A stretch of 64,000 nt of DNA from NCBI RefSeq assembly GCF_003056345.1, contig NZ_PYWB01000014.1, positions 1 to 64,000 on the forward strand, in the 5' to 3' direction. The notes under the pieces are model-generated. The model had not been told where the DNA came from. It made no database searches and worked only from the letters and a program-made list of their open reading frames with translations. The DNA is from Devosia submarina. GTDB taxonomy: Bacteria; Pseudomonadota; Alphaproteobacteria; Rhizobiales; Devosiaceae. The position numbers were made by a program, and so were the translations under genes. Positions 15,908-22,997 of the stretch are shown piece by piece. Position 1 is the stretch's first letter, and each line of letters starts with the position of its first letter.

Positions 15908-16381
15908 GTGTCGACGCTTCGTCAAATGAAGGAAGAGGGGTGGCGCATCACCCTCTGCTGCAAGGCGGCGAACGCCCGCTGCACCCATAGCTGGCAGCCG
16001 ACATGGGATCAGCTGATCCAGTATTTCGGCCCGGACGCTGACTGGGTGAAGGACCGGACTGGCTTCGAGCGCCTAGTGTGCGAGGTATGTGGCGGCCGAG
16101 GCGCTACCGTCATCGTTCAGCCTTCAGCAGACACCCACGGCATGGGCGGCGCAGGCGGCGCTCATGATCACGGGCCTATGCCGGCACCCGAGGATATTGC
16201 CAAGCGCAAGGCCGAGTTCGAAGCGTGGTTCCGGTTCCACGGGTTCAAGACCAATGCCGAGATAGCAGCAGAGGCACGGGCAGAGCGGAAGCGGATAAAG
16301 GAAGCAGAGAAGGAAACCAGCAAGCACTTCATTGGCCCGCCAAACCCGTGGAAGTACCGGAAGCGGGGCAGGTGGCTTTAG
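15908..16381 (+). CDS. Cys-rich phage protein of unknown function
   Basis: The 157-residue product uses a GTG start 12 bases after the preceding HTH gene, so both likely form one SOS-controlled unit. It has CCKAANARC near residue 17 and CEVCGG near 58, which may bind zinc. Residues 105-150 form a charged helix ending WKYRKRGRWL. The N-terminal WRITLCCKAANARCTHSW recurs in small phage-borne proteins, but no activity is known to me. Confidence 0.55.
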   Translation: MSTLRQMKEEGWRITLCCKAANARCTHSWQPTWDQLIQYFGPDADWVKDRTGFERLVCEVCGGRGATVIVQPSADTHGMGGAGGAHDHGPMPAPEDIAKRKAEFEAWFRFHGFKTNAEIAAEARAERKRIKEAEKETSKHFIGPPNPWKYRKRGRWL

Positions 16382-16587
16382 GCCGCGTTCTCGTTCAGCC
16401 TGGCCGCTTCGTATTGCGACAGCAGCCGCAATCCAGATTGGGTGGCATGGGCCTTGCTGGGTGATCCCATTACCAGGCGATCGGCTAAGAGCAACTGCAG
16501 GGTCGGGCTGTCCTCGATAGCGTGTGGGTTATTGATTAGGCTGCGGAGGATTGCGACGGCTTCGGGCGTGAGCTCTTCGATAGTCAT
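16378..16587 (-). CDS. small helical protein, unknown
   Basis: The 69-residue frame has ATG start and reads as amphipathic helices (TPEAVAILRSLINNPHAI...LLADRLVMGS). Its end overlaps the end of the convergent Cys-rich gene by four bases. No family recognised. Composition fits a small phage early protein. Support is limited to length and convergent packing. Confidence 0.4.
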   Translation of the reverse strand: MTIEELTPEAVAILRSLINNPHAIEDSPTLQLLLADRLVMGSPSKAHATQSGLRLLSQYEAARLNENAA

Positions 16588-16657
16588 GGCGGCTCGATAG
16601 CCGATTCATCCGTCTCCGCACAGGCCCAAGCAACCTCGCGCCTTTAGTGGGCTGGTG

Positions 16658-17812
16658 TCAGTCGAAAAGGATCTCGTAATAGGCGTTGGCTATGATTTCA
16701 CATAATGCCTGATGATGCGGACTGTGCCTGCTTCTTTGGTTTAGCTGTCCTATCATCCCGTCGACGTATTCTTTGAGGCTTTTCCAAGCGCGTTCGTCCA
16801 AGCCCGATTGACTAGCTCGGACGAACCCATCAAAGTCAGCGATCATTTTTCTTGCCAAGGATAGTCGTGGGCCAGGTGGAAGGCCTTCAATGACGTACGT
16901 AGCATTGGTTCCCGGAGCCAGTTCAGCTGGGGCCTGAATTTGAATGAACTGGCTCACTGGTGGCGCCGTGATCGAGGCGGTCGACCGGTCCCGGTGGTGA
17001 TATGGTTCCTGCTCATAAGCAGTGCTAGCGCCGCGGCACACATAATCATTCCTGACTGCCGAATTATCGGAAGTAGCTTCGCGTTCGGGCAAAGAAGGGG
17101 CATCGACCGCAACGATGATGGGTTCGCGTTGGTATTCTGGATTAAGCGATACAGGATTGAGCCATCGATCTGAATCATCTTCATCATCTGCAGGCGGCTC
17201 TAGGTCACTGTCGCCATCTATCTCATCTATGATCGCTAAGGCGCGCTCAACAAGGTCGGCAAGGATGTGGCGAGCAAGCCTTGGCGTTGTTGGCGTGCCC
17301 CCGATCGCGCTATGCACGTCGGCAAGCAACCGGCTTATGCCTTCATAGTCGACAACGTCGCCGTCATCATCCTGCAGGTCCAGGAAACCAGGTAGATCGA
17401 CTTCTTCGTGGGCGCAAATCCAAGCTTTCACCATAGTTCCATTAGCGAGGAACAGGTGTAAGCCACAGTGCTCACCCTCCACGATCGGTTTAAGCACGCG
17501 AGCCCCGGTCAGCACTCGCAATTGCGTTTCTGCTAGACGAGCGCCGATCGAGACTGGGTTTAGAAGATCATGATCGCGAAGCAGAGCGCCAGCTGCGCCG
17601 AGGTTGTCGGTCCCAAGCTTTTCTTCGAGGTCATTTATGATCTTGCGCAGCGAGGCCCTGTCTAGCGCCGTGAGCCACATGATTCTGAGCTCTGATGCGC
17701 CTAGGACGATGAGGTCAAGAACGTACTTCTCCTCCTCGGATAGTTCGACAAAGCAGACCTCCTCAAAGAGTACTGGCTTCTCCCAAGACCTGTAATTCGT
17801 GTTGTGAAGCAT
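16658..17812 (-). CDS. 384-residue protein with LuxR-like HTH at the N-terminus
   Basis: ATG is preceded by GGAGGG. Residues about 24-85 (LSEEEKYVLDLIVLGAS, ... IINDLEEKLGTDNLGAAGAL) parallel the LuxR/GerE HTH pattern L..RE..VL.L...G...., with a final KLG...L region, though residues in the recognition part have drifted. The rest has a small beta-like part, an acidic linker (DGDSDLEPPADDEDDSD) and a C-terminal helical part. No known family fits the whole. It follows a LuxR gene on the same strand by 122 bases. It may be a regulator with a new sensing or interaction part. Confidence 0.55.
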   Translation of the reverse strand: MLHNTNYRSWEKPVLFEEVCFVELSEEEKYVLDLIVLGASELRIMWLTALDRASLRKIINDLEEKLGTDNLGAAGALLRDHDLLNPVSIGARLAETQLRVLTGARVLKPIVEGEHCGLHLFLANGTMVKAWICAHEEVDLPGFLDLQDDDGDVVDYEGISRLLADVHSAIGGTPTTPRLARHILADLVERALAIIDEIDGDSDLEPPADDEDDSDRWLNPVSLNPEYQREPIIVAVDAPSLPEREATSDNSAVRNDYVCRGASTAYEQEPYHHRDRSTASITAPPVSQFIQIQAPAELAPGTNATYVIEGLPPGPRLSLARKMIADFDGFVRASQSGLDERAWKSLKEYVDGMIGQLNQRSRHSPHHQALCEIIANAYYEILFD

Positions 17813-17934
17813 CGTCCCTCCAGAGCCATGGCTTGGGAGAGATTTTGCGTAATCATAGGAGTTCCACTACCCTCCGAACGGAGGGGAAATTAACGAAACG
17901 TCAACCCTGTTTGACTGGCGTTTCGCGCTATCAT

Positions 17935-18681
17935 TCAGACCTTGATTTGCTTCAACCGGATTGCCGCTACAACTGCCTGCGTGGTGCTTGCTGCATCCAT
18001 CTTTAGCCGAGCAGCTTCTACGTAGGATTTCACTGTGGTGCGGGACAGGTCCAAAATCTCAGCCGTTTGGGTCAGGTTGTGTCCACCGGCAAGCCATGTC
18101 AGCACTTCTCGCTCTCGATGCGACAAGTTAGGGTGGGCTCGCCTCTTTTGATCCATGATCTCGATGGCACGAATTTGGGCGTGCAAGCATGCCATGTGTA
18201 GAAGTTTTCGCTCCCACCCGGTGGGTTGAACCTTTCGCTCGGATGCTAGCGACACAAGGGCTTGCGTAGTTAGGCTATCGTGCAATGCAACGATAAGACC
18301 GTCCACCATTGCGAACTCGGCGGCCTCTGCCGCAATCTTCTTAGAGATCGGAGTGGCTCGAATGCGCTCCCTGGCTTCGATCCAAGTCCAAGGGCGAAGT
18401 TGGCCGTAAGCGAAGTCAGCCACTAGATCGTGCTTGGCATAATTCTCACTGGAGTATCGATCCAGCCAAGCTTGTGGCAAGTTATGCGCTATGGACGCAA
18501 CCGCGAGCCTTCCACCGACTTCTTGTTTTAGTCTGGTGATCGAAAAACGGGTAAATCCAAAACTCCGGATCGCGCTGGTAAAGGCCTCTATAAGCCCCCG
18601 CAAGCTTGTTTGTCTGTCAATATTCTCACAAAAATCTAGCACGCTGTAAGTTAGGCTGTCCAAGAATGCCCCCACTGGCAC
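17935..18681 (-). CDS. LuxR-family regulator with autoinducer-binding domain (solo)
   Basis: The 248-residue product has an autoinducer-binding fold with the invariant set at the right spacing: W, Y four residues on, D nine further (corresponding to W57, Y61, D70 of TraR numbering) and W fifteen after that (W85); P71 is replaced by Leu. The C-terminal GerE HTH (LSHREREVLTWLAGGHNLTQTAEIL...TVKSYVEAARLKM) has the conserved E/L/G. No luxI homologue lies in the window. It would bind a host acyl-homoserine lactone. The start is GTG with weak ribosome site; a shorter form is possible. Confidence 0.85.
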   Translation of the reverse strand: MPVGAFLDSLTYSVLDFCENIDRQTSLRGLIEAFTSAIRSFGFTRFSITRLKQEVGGRLAVASIAHNLPQAWLDRYSSENYAKHDLVADFAYGQLRPWTWIEARERIRATPISKKIAAEAAEFAMVDGLIVALHDSLTTQALVSLASERKVQPTGWERKLLHMACLHAQIRAIEIMDQKRRAHPNLSHREREVLTWLAGGHNLTQTAEILDLSRTTVKSYVEAARLKMDAASTTQAVVAAIRLKQIKV

Positions 18682-18708
18682 ATATGGAAAGTCTTTCTAA
18701 GGCTAAAT

Positions 18709-18731
18709 ACCTAGTAATTACTTACTGAGGT
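18709..18731. promoter_or_regulatory. lux-box-like imperfect dyad
   Basis: ACCTAGTAA (18709-18717) and TTACTGAGGT (18722-18731) are inverted repeats apart from one inserted base, with TTAC between. The core AGTAATTACT is itself a perfect palindrome. It lies 28 to 50 bases before the luxR start and 49 bases before a small rightward ORF. This is the size and place of a LuxR operator. Identity is inferred. Confidence 0.4.
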
Positions 18732-18779
18732 TCGCTCGCGTCGGTGAGCAGCAAGCAAGCACAGAAAAGGAGGATCGCT

Positions 18780-18866
18780 ATGTTTCCTAGCAAGCTTGCG
18801 TTAACAACCCGGGGTTTTTGTCAGGTCGTTGTCAGGCGCACTGTGGTACGCCATGCAGGCAATTAA
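18780..18866 (+). CDS. 28-residue ORF with strong ribosome site, divergent from luxR
   Basis: AAAAGGAGGATCGCT precedes an ATG that opens 28 codons: basic and hydrophobic, starting MFPSKLALTTRGFCQVV. The sequence carries a direct repeat GTCAGG...GTCAGG. The ribosome site is better than that of most neighbours, which is the main evidence it is real. No match is known. It stands next to a dyad that could be bound by the adjacent LuxR protein, and small peptides driven by phage LuxR-like regulators are known (Qtip of phage VP882), but no sequence link is claimed. Confidence 0.35.
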   Translation: MFPSKLALTTRGFCQVVVRRTVVRHAGN

Positions 18867-18944
18867 CATACATTAGGCTCTTTGGTGGTGATCGGTCGGT
18901 TCTTTTACGCAGCGCAGGTTCCCGATCAGTGCGTCGGAGTCGAA

Positions 18945-19196
18945 ATGCGCTGGAGCGACAGCAGACCCGAGGGGGTGTTGCATATCCCATCTGCTCTTAC
19001 CGGAGTGCTTGTCGCGGCAGGTTACGACCAGTTCGAAACAGGTCACACCTATCACTTGCCTATGGCTGTTGGGATTGCAGTAACACTGAGCATGCTCACC
19101 TATACGCCCATGTATTTGACCGGCGATCTATCTGTCTGGACAGAGGAATGGGCTGAGCTGAAGCTCAGTGATGAGGCAGTCTCAGACGCAAACTAG
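18945..19196 (+). CDS. short hypothetical protein with one hydrophobic stretch
   Basis: The ATG at 18945 has GGAG five bases upstream and gives 83 residues; upstream GTG/TTG starts (18882-18888) lack ribosome sites. The middle, TYHLPMAVGIAVTLSMLTYTPMYL, is hydrophobic. No family recognised. It stands alone between the luxR region and the convergent SRAP operon. Could be partly spurious. Confidence 0.35.
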   Translation: MRWSDSRPEGVLHIPSALTGVLVAAGYDQFETGHTYHLPMAVGIAVTLSMLTYTPMYLTGDLSVWTEEWAELKLSDEAVSDAN

Positions 19197-19225
19197 ACGG
19201 GCCTGACCTTGATTGAGCCTAGCTT

Positions 19226-19912
19226 TCAAAGCGAGTTGATCAGCGGCTTCTTGGTATCTGTGCCTTCATAGCGGCTGTTGTTGACTGCGCGGGTGACGCG
19301 GTGAAACTGGAGCTGGCTATCAATCTGGCTGTCCATCAGCAGCGCTTTTGCACTAACGCCCTGGTCCTCGCATGATAACCACTGTTCATATGCTTCCGGC
19401 CCGATGATCAGCGGCATGCGGGTATGGATGTGGGCGATGCGCTCGACGGCCGGCGCCGTGATGATGGTGCAGCTGGTGACGCCAAGGTTATCGTTGTGCG
19501 CCCAAATGCCGGTAAAGCTGAATGGCTGGCCATCTGGTAGTTGCAAGAGCCATGGATCTTTGCCGCCGTCCTCGGCCCTGGTCCATTCGAAATAGCCATC
19601 GGCTGGGATCAGACAGCGTCGTGACTTGAAGCCCTTTCGGAATGCGCCGGAGGTGTCCACCGTCTCGAGGCGAGCATTGAACATCGCGGCCTTGGGCAAT
19701 TCCCTGGCAAAGAACGGCACAAGCCACCACCGGCCCCGATCCAGCTCCATGTTTCCGGCCTTGTCCAGGTGGACAAAGTCAACGTCTTGCGTCGGCGCGA
19801 TGTTGTACCGCGGTTGCATGTTGTGCGGCGGCACGGGATGGAGCTCGTCACTCAGCTTGTAGAGGGCGTGAAGCTCAGGCCAGGTCAGTTCGTTGGTGAA
19901 GCGGCCGCACAT
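19226..19912 (-). CDS. SRAP-domain DNA-protein crosslink protein (YedK/HMCES family)
   Basis: The 228-residue product starts MCGRF, exposing the conserved Cys2 that forms the thiazolidine link to abasic sites. Further family signs are PRYNIAPTQ (residues about 29-37), FNARLETV, DGYFEW with the catalytic Glu, and HTRMPLII with the catalytic His. It protects abasic sites in single-stranded DNA. Its start overlaps the end of the preceding gene of a three-gene operon that begins after a LexA box, in line with the name SOS-response-associated peptidase. Length is normal (about 220-240). Confidence 0.93.
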   Translation of the reverse strand: MCGRFTNELTWPELHALYKLSDELHPVPPHNMQPRYNIAPTQDVDFVHLDKAGNMELDRGRWWLVPFFARELPKAAMFNARLETVDTSGAFRKGFKSRRCLIPADGYFEWTRAEDGGKDPWLLQLPDGQPFSFTGIWAHNDNLGVTSCTIITAPAVERIAHIHTRMPLIIGPEAYEQWLSCEDQGVSAKALLMDSQIDSQLQFHRVTRAVNNSRYEGTDTKKPLINSL

Positions 19913-20340
19913 TCTGACTTGCCTCGCAAAACGGCTGCTTCTGCTTCAAGGCGAGCTACATTCGCCTGCAGTTCAGCAATCTGGGCGTGAAGGGCCTCTG
20001 TTTCCATTTTATGGTACTGCAGAGCCAACTCAACAGCGTTCCGGGCGCCAAGCTTCTTCATTAGGCGATATCTGTGCACCTCGATCGTACGCTCAGAAAG
20101 TCCAATTTTTTGGCTGATCTCAGCACTGGTAAGCCCTTGCGCAGCGAGCTCCGCGACTTCCTGTTCACGGCCGGTTAAGGGAGCCCCCAACTTGAGCAGT
20201 GCGCCAGCGCGGCAGTGTTTTACAACGGCTAAGCTCAGACTGAGCCGATGAGCTATAGCTCTACTGCTCAGGCCCTGAGCTGACAGCGTTAGGATTTGCT
20301 CATCCCGAGCCTTAAGAGCGGTGCCAATATGATCTTCCAT
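19885..20340 (-). CDS. tandem LuxR-type HTH protein with C-terminal coiled coil
   Basis: Start chosen at the ATG that overlaps the preceding stop (TAATG), giving 151 residues. Residues about 12-50 (RDEQILTLSAQGLSSRAIAHRL...LLKLGAP) and 54-102 (GREQEVAELAAQGLTSAEIS..., then TIEVHRYRLMKKLGARN) are two copies of the GerE/LuxR HTH. The second is canonical and the first is degenerate. A Glu/Ala-rich helix follows (about 110-140). There is no sensor or receiver domain. It is the middle gene of the LexA-controlled SRAP operon and may control it. No close family known. Confidence 0.7.
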   Translation of the reverse strand: MEDHIGTALKARDEQILTLSAQGLSSRAIAHRLSLSLAVVKHCRAGALLKLGAPLTGREQEVAELAAQGLTSAEISQKIGLSERTIEVHRYRLMKKLGARNAVELALQYHKMETEALHAQIAELQANVARLEAEAAVLRGKSECAAASPTN

Positions 20341-20666
20341 TAGTCCAGCCCCTCCAGTTCGGCCAAGCGTCCCCATTCTGGCCGCCACAATGCCCTGTCC
20401 TGGATGGCAATGACAACGCGATTGTAGGCCCACAAGGCACAAAGCTCGTCGGCTCGCCTGAGAGCTTCAGGGACGGAGTAGGGGCCTTCAAGAGACGCCT
20501 TCACCTTGTCGCCCTGGCGAATCCAGTCCGGCCAGTAGATCGATGCTAGGACCTCGCCGTACTCAATGCCAGCAGCCGTGAATGCCTTCTCGTCCGATCC
20601 AATGCCGACGATGATTGCATCTAGCGCAACTTCGTCATCGTCTGTGGTCCACTGGTAGATGGTCAC
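20340..20666 (-). CDS. hypothetical protein, first gene of the SRAP operon
   Basis: The 108-residue product begins MTIYQWTTDDDEVALDAIIVG and includes PDWIRQGDKVKASLEG, then ADELCALWAYNRVVIAIQD. It overlaps the next start and lies 42 bases downstream of a LexA site, so it leads an SOS-induced operon. Similar small acidic proteins with RVVI-IQD-type ends are seen as uncharacterised proteins in rhizobial genomes, as far as I recall. No function can be given. Confidence 0.6.
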   Translation of the reverse strand: MTIYQWTTDDDEVALDAIIVGIGSDEKAFTAAGIEYGEVLASIYWPDWIRQGDKVKASLEGPYSVPEALRRADELCALWAYNRVVIAIQDRALWRPEWGRLAELEGLD

Positions 20667-20708
20667 AGCTCTGGCGCCATCTGTTCGGGTGTTTCAGGCA
20701 TCGATTCG

Positions 20709-20723
20709 GAACCTCTCCAGAAC
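20709..20723 (-). promoter_or_regulatory. LexA (SOS) box upstream of the SRAP operon
   Basis: On the minus strand the site reads GTTCTGGAGAGGTTC, an exact GTTC-N7-GTTC LexA box. It lies 42 bases before the first start codon of the operon 20666 to 19226. A gene of the SOS-response-associated class (SRAP) being in this operon supports function. Confidence 0.75.
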
Positions 20724-20803
20724 AGATTTTGCACACACCACGGATAGTGTGTGCAATCCTTGTCTTGACAGGTAGGCCCAAACCCCAGAAAAGGCGGGCG
20801 TGA

Positions 20804-20877
20804 GGCCACGTGGCGGAGTGGTGACGCAGCGGATTGCAAATCCGTGTACTCCGGTTCAATTCCGGACGTGGCCTCCA
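20804..20877 (+). tRNA. tRNA-Cys (anticodon GCA)
   Basis: A 74-base cloverleaf is seen: acceptor GGCCACG pairs with CGTGGCC, anticodon arm GCGGATTGCAAATCCGT holds GCA, the T-arm has GGTTCAATTCC, and CCA is encoded. The short variable loop and anticodon give Cys. It lies on the border between the phage-derived arm (its 5' side) and ordinary chromosome (its 3' side). Confidence 0.96.
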
Positions 20878-21202
20878 AATTTCCCTGAACATTTTTGGTG
20901 CCGCAACGGGTTCGTCTGAACTCTGGCTTTATTGCGCCGATGCGTGCGGTACTCAGTAGTTCTCCTGGGCATCATCAACCGCCGCATCGCTTCTTGTGCA
21001 GATTGCTGGTCGGCAATTTCGTCTTTCGCCAAATGGCTCCTGGACCTGGATCAGTTGTTTACTGGTAGGTATTTACCCGTACACGATCGGTTAACCAGCA
21101 TGTAGCGGCGTCTATACTTTTTGCCGCTTCAAAAAGACAAATCAGAGAACAATTGCATCTAGGTTCACCTCGCCGCAGACAAGATCTACTTCGGGGGACC
21201 AG
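20878..21202. other. intergenic region between tRNA-Cys and the RTX gene
   Basis: Some 325 bases without a credible gene. A near-palindromic GCGGC...GCCGC segment lies at about 21104-21126. An AT-richer run with TTGTTTACTGG and TAGGTATTTACC could carry a promoter for the RTX gene. No integrase remnant or repeat of the tRNA 3' end was seen. Confidence 0.5.
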
Positions 21203-22144
21203 ATGGCCAAGATATCAGCATTCAACAATTTCCGCTTCGACTTCCGCAATCCTGACTCCATGAATGTTGGCGATTGGATCGGCCAACCGATCGTTTCATC
21301 GACCAAGGTGTCGGTGCCGACCAATGCGGGCGTCTTCGATCTCTATGGCAGCAATTTCTCGTTCAATTTCCAGACCGGGGCGGTATCGGGTCTGGTTACA
21401 GAGGTGACGTTCTCACAGAACGGCCAACTCACGGCCAGCATCAGCGACCTCAATCTCTCTGCTGCGGAGGTTTTGAGTTATGCGCAGCTCAACAATGGCG
21501 CTTACCTCCTCGTCGACCGGCTGCTGTCTGGCGACGACAGCATGAAGCTGAGCGGCGGCAACGATGTTGTAGCCGGCCTGGGTGGCAGCGACACCATCGA
21601 TGCCGGCGAGGGCTTCGACATTGTGCAATTTGCGCAGAACGCCTCGAGCTACACGATTGGCAGGGTTGGCGACGCAATTGTTGTGAGGGATGCCGGTGGC
21701 GACACGGACACGCTGATCAATGTCGAGCGCGTTCAGTTCGCCGGCGAAACGCTGGCCCTCGACACCGATGGAATTGCTGGCGCAGCATACCGGCTTTATC
21801 AGGCGGCGTTCGATCGTGCTCCGGACCAGCAGGGCCTGGGTTATTGGATCGACGAACTCGATGCCGGCAAGGGTGACCTGGCCTGGATGGCCAACAATTT
21901 CATCATCTCCGAGGAGTTTAAGGACACCTACGGCACGCCATCCAGCGTCAGCAATGAAGCCTTCCTGGAACTCATCTACAACAATGTTCTTGATCGCGCG
22001 CCCGATGGCGAAGGCTACCAATATTGGATGGCCGAGCTGAACCGCGGCTTTGAACGCGAGCGCGTGCTGGCCTCGTTCTCGGAAAGCGATGAAAACCGGG
22101 CCAATGTGGCGGACGCCATAGCAGACGGTATCTGGTACTTCTAG
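21203..22144 (+). CDS. RTX-repeat and DUF4214 secreted protein
   Basis: The 313-residue protein has a beta-rich N-terminus, a glycine-rich RTX-like segment (GGNDVVAGLGGSDTIDAGEG, residues about 117-137) and two DUF4214 units (YRLYQAAFDRAPDQQGLGYW near 195; FLELIYNNVLDRAPDGEGYQ near 255), ending ADGIWYF. DUF4214 with RTX repeats is typical of type I secreted, surface-associated proteins of rhizobia. No signal peptide is present, as expected. A TolC-like gene lies 2 kb on, though TolC serves many systems. Confidence 0.85.
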   Translation: MAKISAFNNFRFDFRNPDSMNVGDWIGQPIVSSTKVSVPTNAGVFDLYGSNFSFNFQTGAVSGLVTEVTFSQNGQLTASISDLNLSAAEVLSYAQLNNGAYLLVDRLLSGDDSMKLSGGNDVVAGLGGSDTIDAGEGFDIVQFAQNASSYTIGRVGDAIVVRDAGGDTDTLINVERVQFAGETLALDTDGIAGAAYRLYQAAFDRAPDQQGLGYWIDELDAGKGDLAWMANNFIISEEFKDTYGTPSSVSNEAFLELIYNNVLDRAPDGEGYQYWMAELNRGFERERVLASFSESDENRANVADAIADGIWYF

Positions 22145-22150
22145 CACATC

Positions 22151-22180
22151 CTGGCGTCGGCACGCTGTGCCGGCGCCAAG
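22151..22180 (+). terminator. strong hairpin after the RTX gene
   Basis: TGGCGTCGGCAC and GTGCCGGCGCCA form a long stem (one G-T pair) just after the stop codon. There is no T-run, so it may act as terminator or as an RNA-stabilising hairpin. Confidence 0.45.
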
Positions 22181-22258
22181 CACAGCAAGCGGCCGCAATG
22201 AGCGGGGTCTAACGCATGTTATCGTGCTGCCCCAGCACTTTGGGTTACGATCCCGCTC

Positions 22259-22621
22259 ATGATTCAAAACCTGTCGGTCGCACTTCTTCTGGAAGATGAA
22301 GCCATCATCGCGATGGACATGGAGCAAGCCCTCGGCGATGCCGGGTTCGATGTGTCCACGGCCATGACCTGCGCGGCGGCCGAAGCTTGGCTGCTCGAGA
22401 AGCGTCCCGATGTCGCCATTGTGGACATCACCCTGCGCGATGGGTCCTCCGAAGCGATTGTTGCCCGCTTCGTGGAGGATGGGGTGCCCTTTGTTGTGCA
22501 CTCGGGTGACCTGCCGCTGCACCACCAAGGAACGCCCTATGCCTCGGGCATCTGGGTTGACAAGCCCGCCACCCGCGAAGCCCTGATCGACGCCGCCAAT
22601 GCAGCGATAAAGCGCCGCTAA
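22259..22621 (+). CDS. single-domain response regulator (receiver)
   Basis: The 120-residue product is a CheY-like receiver without an output domain: acidic LEDEAIIAMDM near residues 11-21, phospho-acceptor Asp in VAIVDITL (about residue 56), and the Lys of DKPA near 101. Such short receivers in rhizobia act as shuttle or adaptor regulators. No histidine kinase is next to it. Start overlaps no neighbour; expression and partner are unknown. Confidence 0.9.
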   Translation: MIQNLSVALLLEDEAIIAMDMEQALGDAGFDVSTAMTCAAAEAWLLEKRPDVAIVDITLRDGSSEAIVARFVEDGVPFVVHSGDLPLHHQGTPYASGIWVDKPATREALIDAANAAIKRR

Positions 22622-22723
22622 GCTCTTTGCTGCGGGTCGCTGGCACGCACCTCGTCCACCGCCTTGTTGCGTTGCCACAACCTTGCGGCTATCTGGCGCC
22701 ACCCGCCACAGCTGAGTGCCTCC

Positions 22724-22981
22724 ATGGAAAAGCCTGCCACACCGACAAAGCTTATTGTCTATCTTGCATTTGTACGCGACGAGGAAGGCGAACTCCGGCC
22801 TGCCTTTGACGCGCGCGAGGCGCAGTCGGAAAGTGCCGCCAAGCAGCAGGCGCGCTTGCTGTGGTCGAGCGGCAAATATGCCGGCGTACTCGCCTGGTGG
22901 CGCGCGGCTGATTTGGTGAACGGGGAATTCGGCGATCCCGTCGTCCTGCTACAAGAGGGCGATGTTCCGGACATGGAATAG
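22724..22981 (+). CDS. hypothetical protein (85 residues)
   Basis: The ATG at 22724 starts MEKPATPTKLIVYLAFVRDE, followed by an acidic-basic helix with SESAAKQQARLLWSSGKYAGVLAWWRAADL. Uncharacterised proteins of this pattern (...A.LL...YAGVIAWSR...) occur widely in alphaproteobacteria. No function is known to me. It lies between a receiver gene and a convergent PilZ gene. Confidence 0.6.
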   Translation: MEKPATPTKLIVYLAFVRDEEGELRPAFDAREAQSESAAKQQARLLWSSGKYAGVLAWWRAADLVNGEFGDPVVLLQEGDVPDME

Positions 22982-22997
22982 GGCTTTTCGCCCGTCT

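Noticed and set aside
1-20723. CRISPR arrays or a classical defence island within the prophage arm
   Set aside because: No regularly spaced repeats, and no restriction, toxin-antitoxin or nuclease-helicase genes were seen, apart from the HNH gene.
20804-20877. tRNA-Cys 3' end as the attachment site of the prophage
   Set aside because: The phage-derived genes lie on the 5' side of the tRNA, and no copy of its 3' end was seen elsewhere in the window. Kept only as a question.
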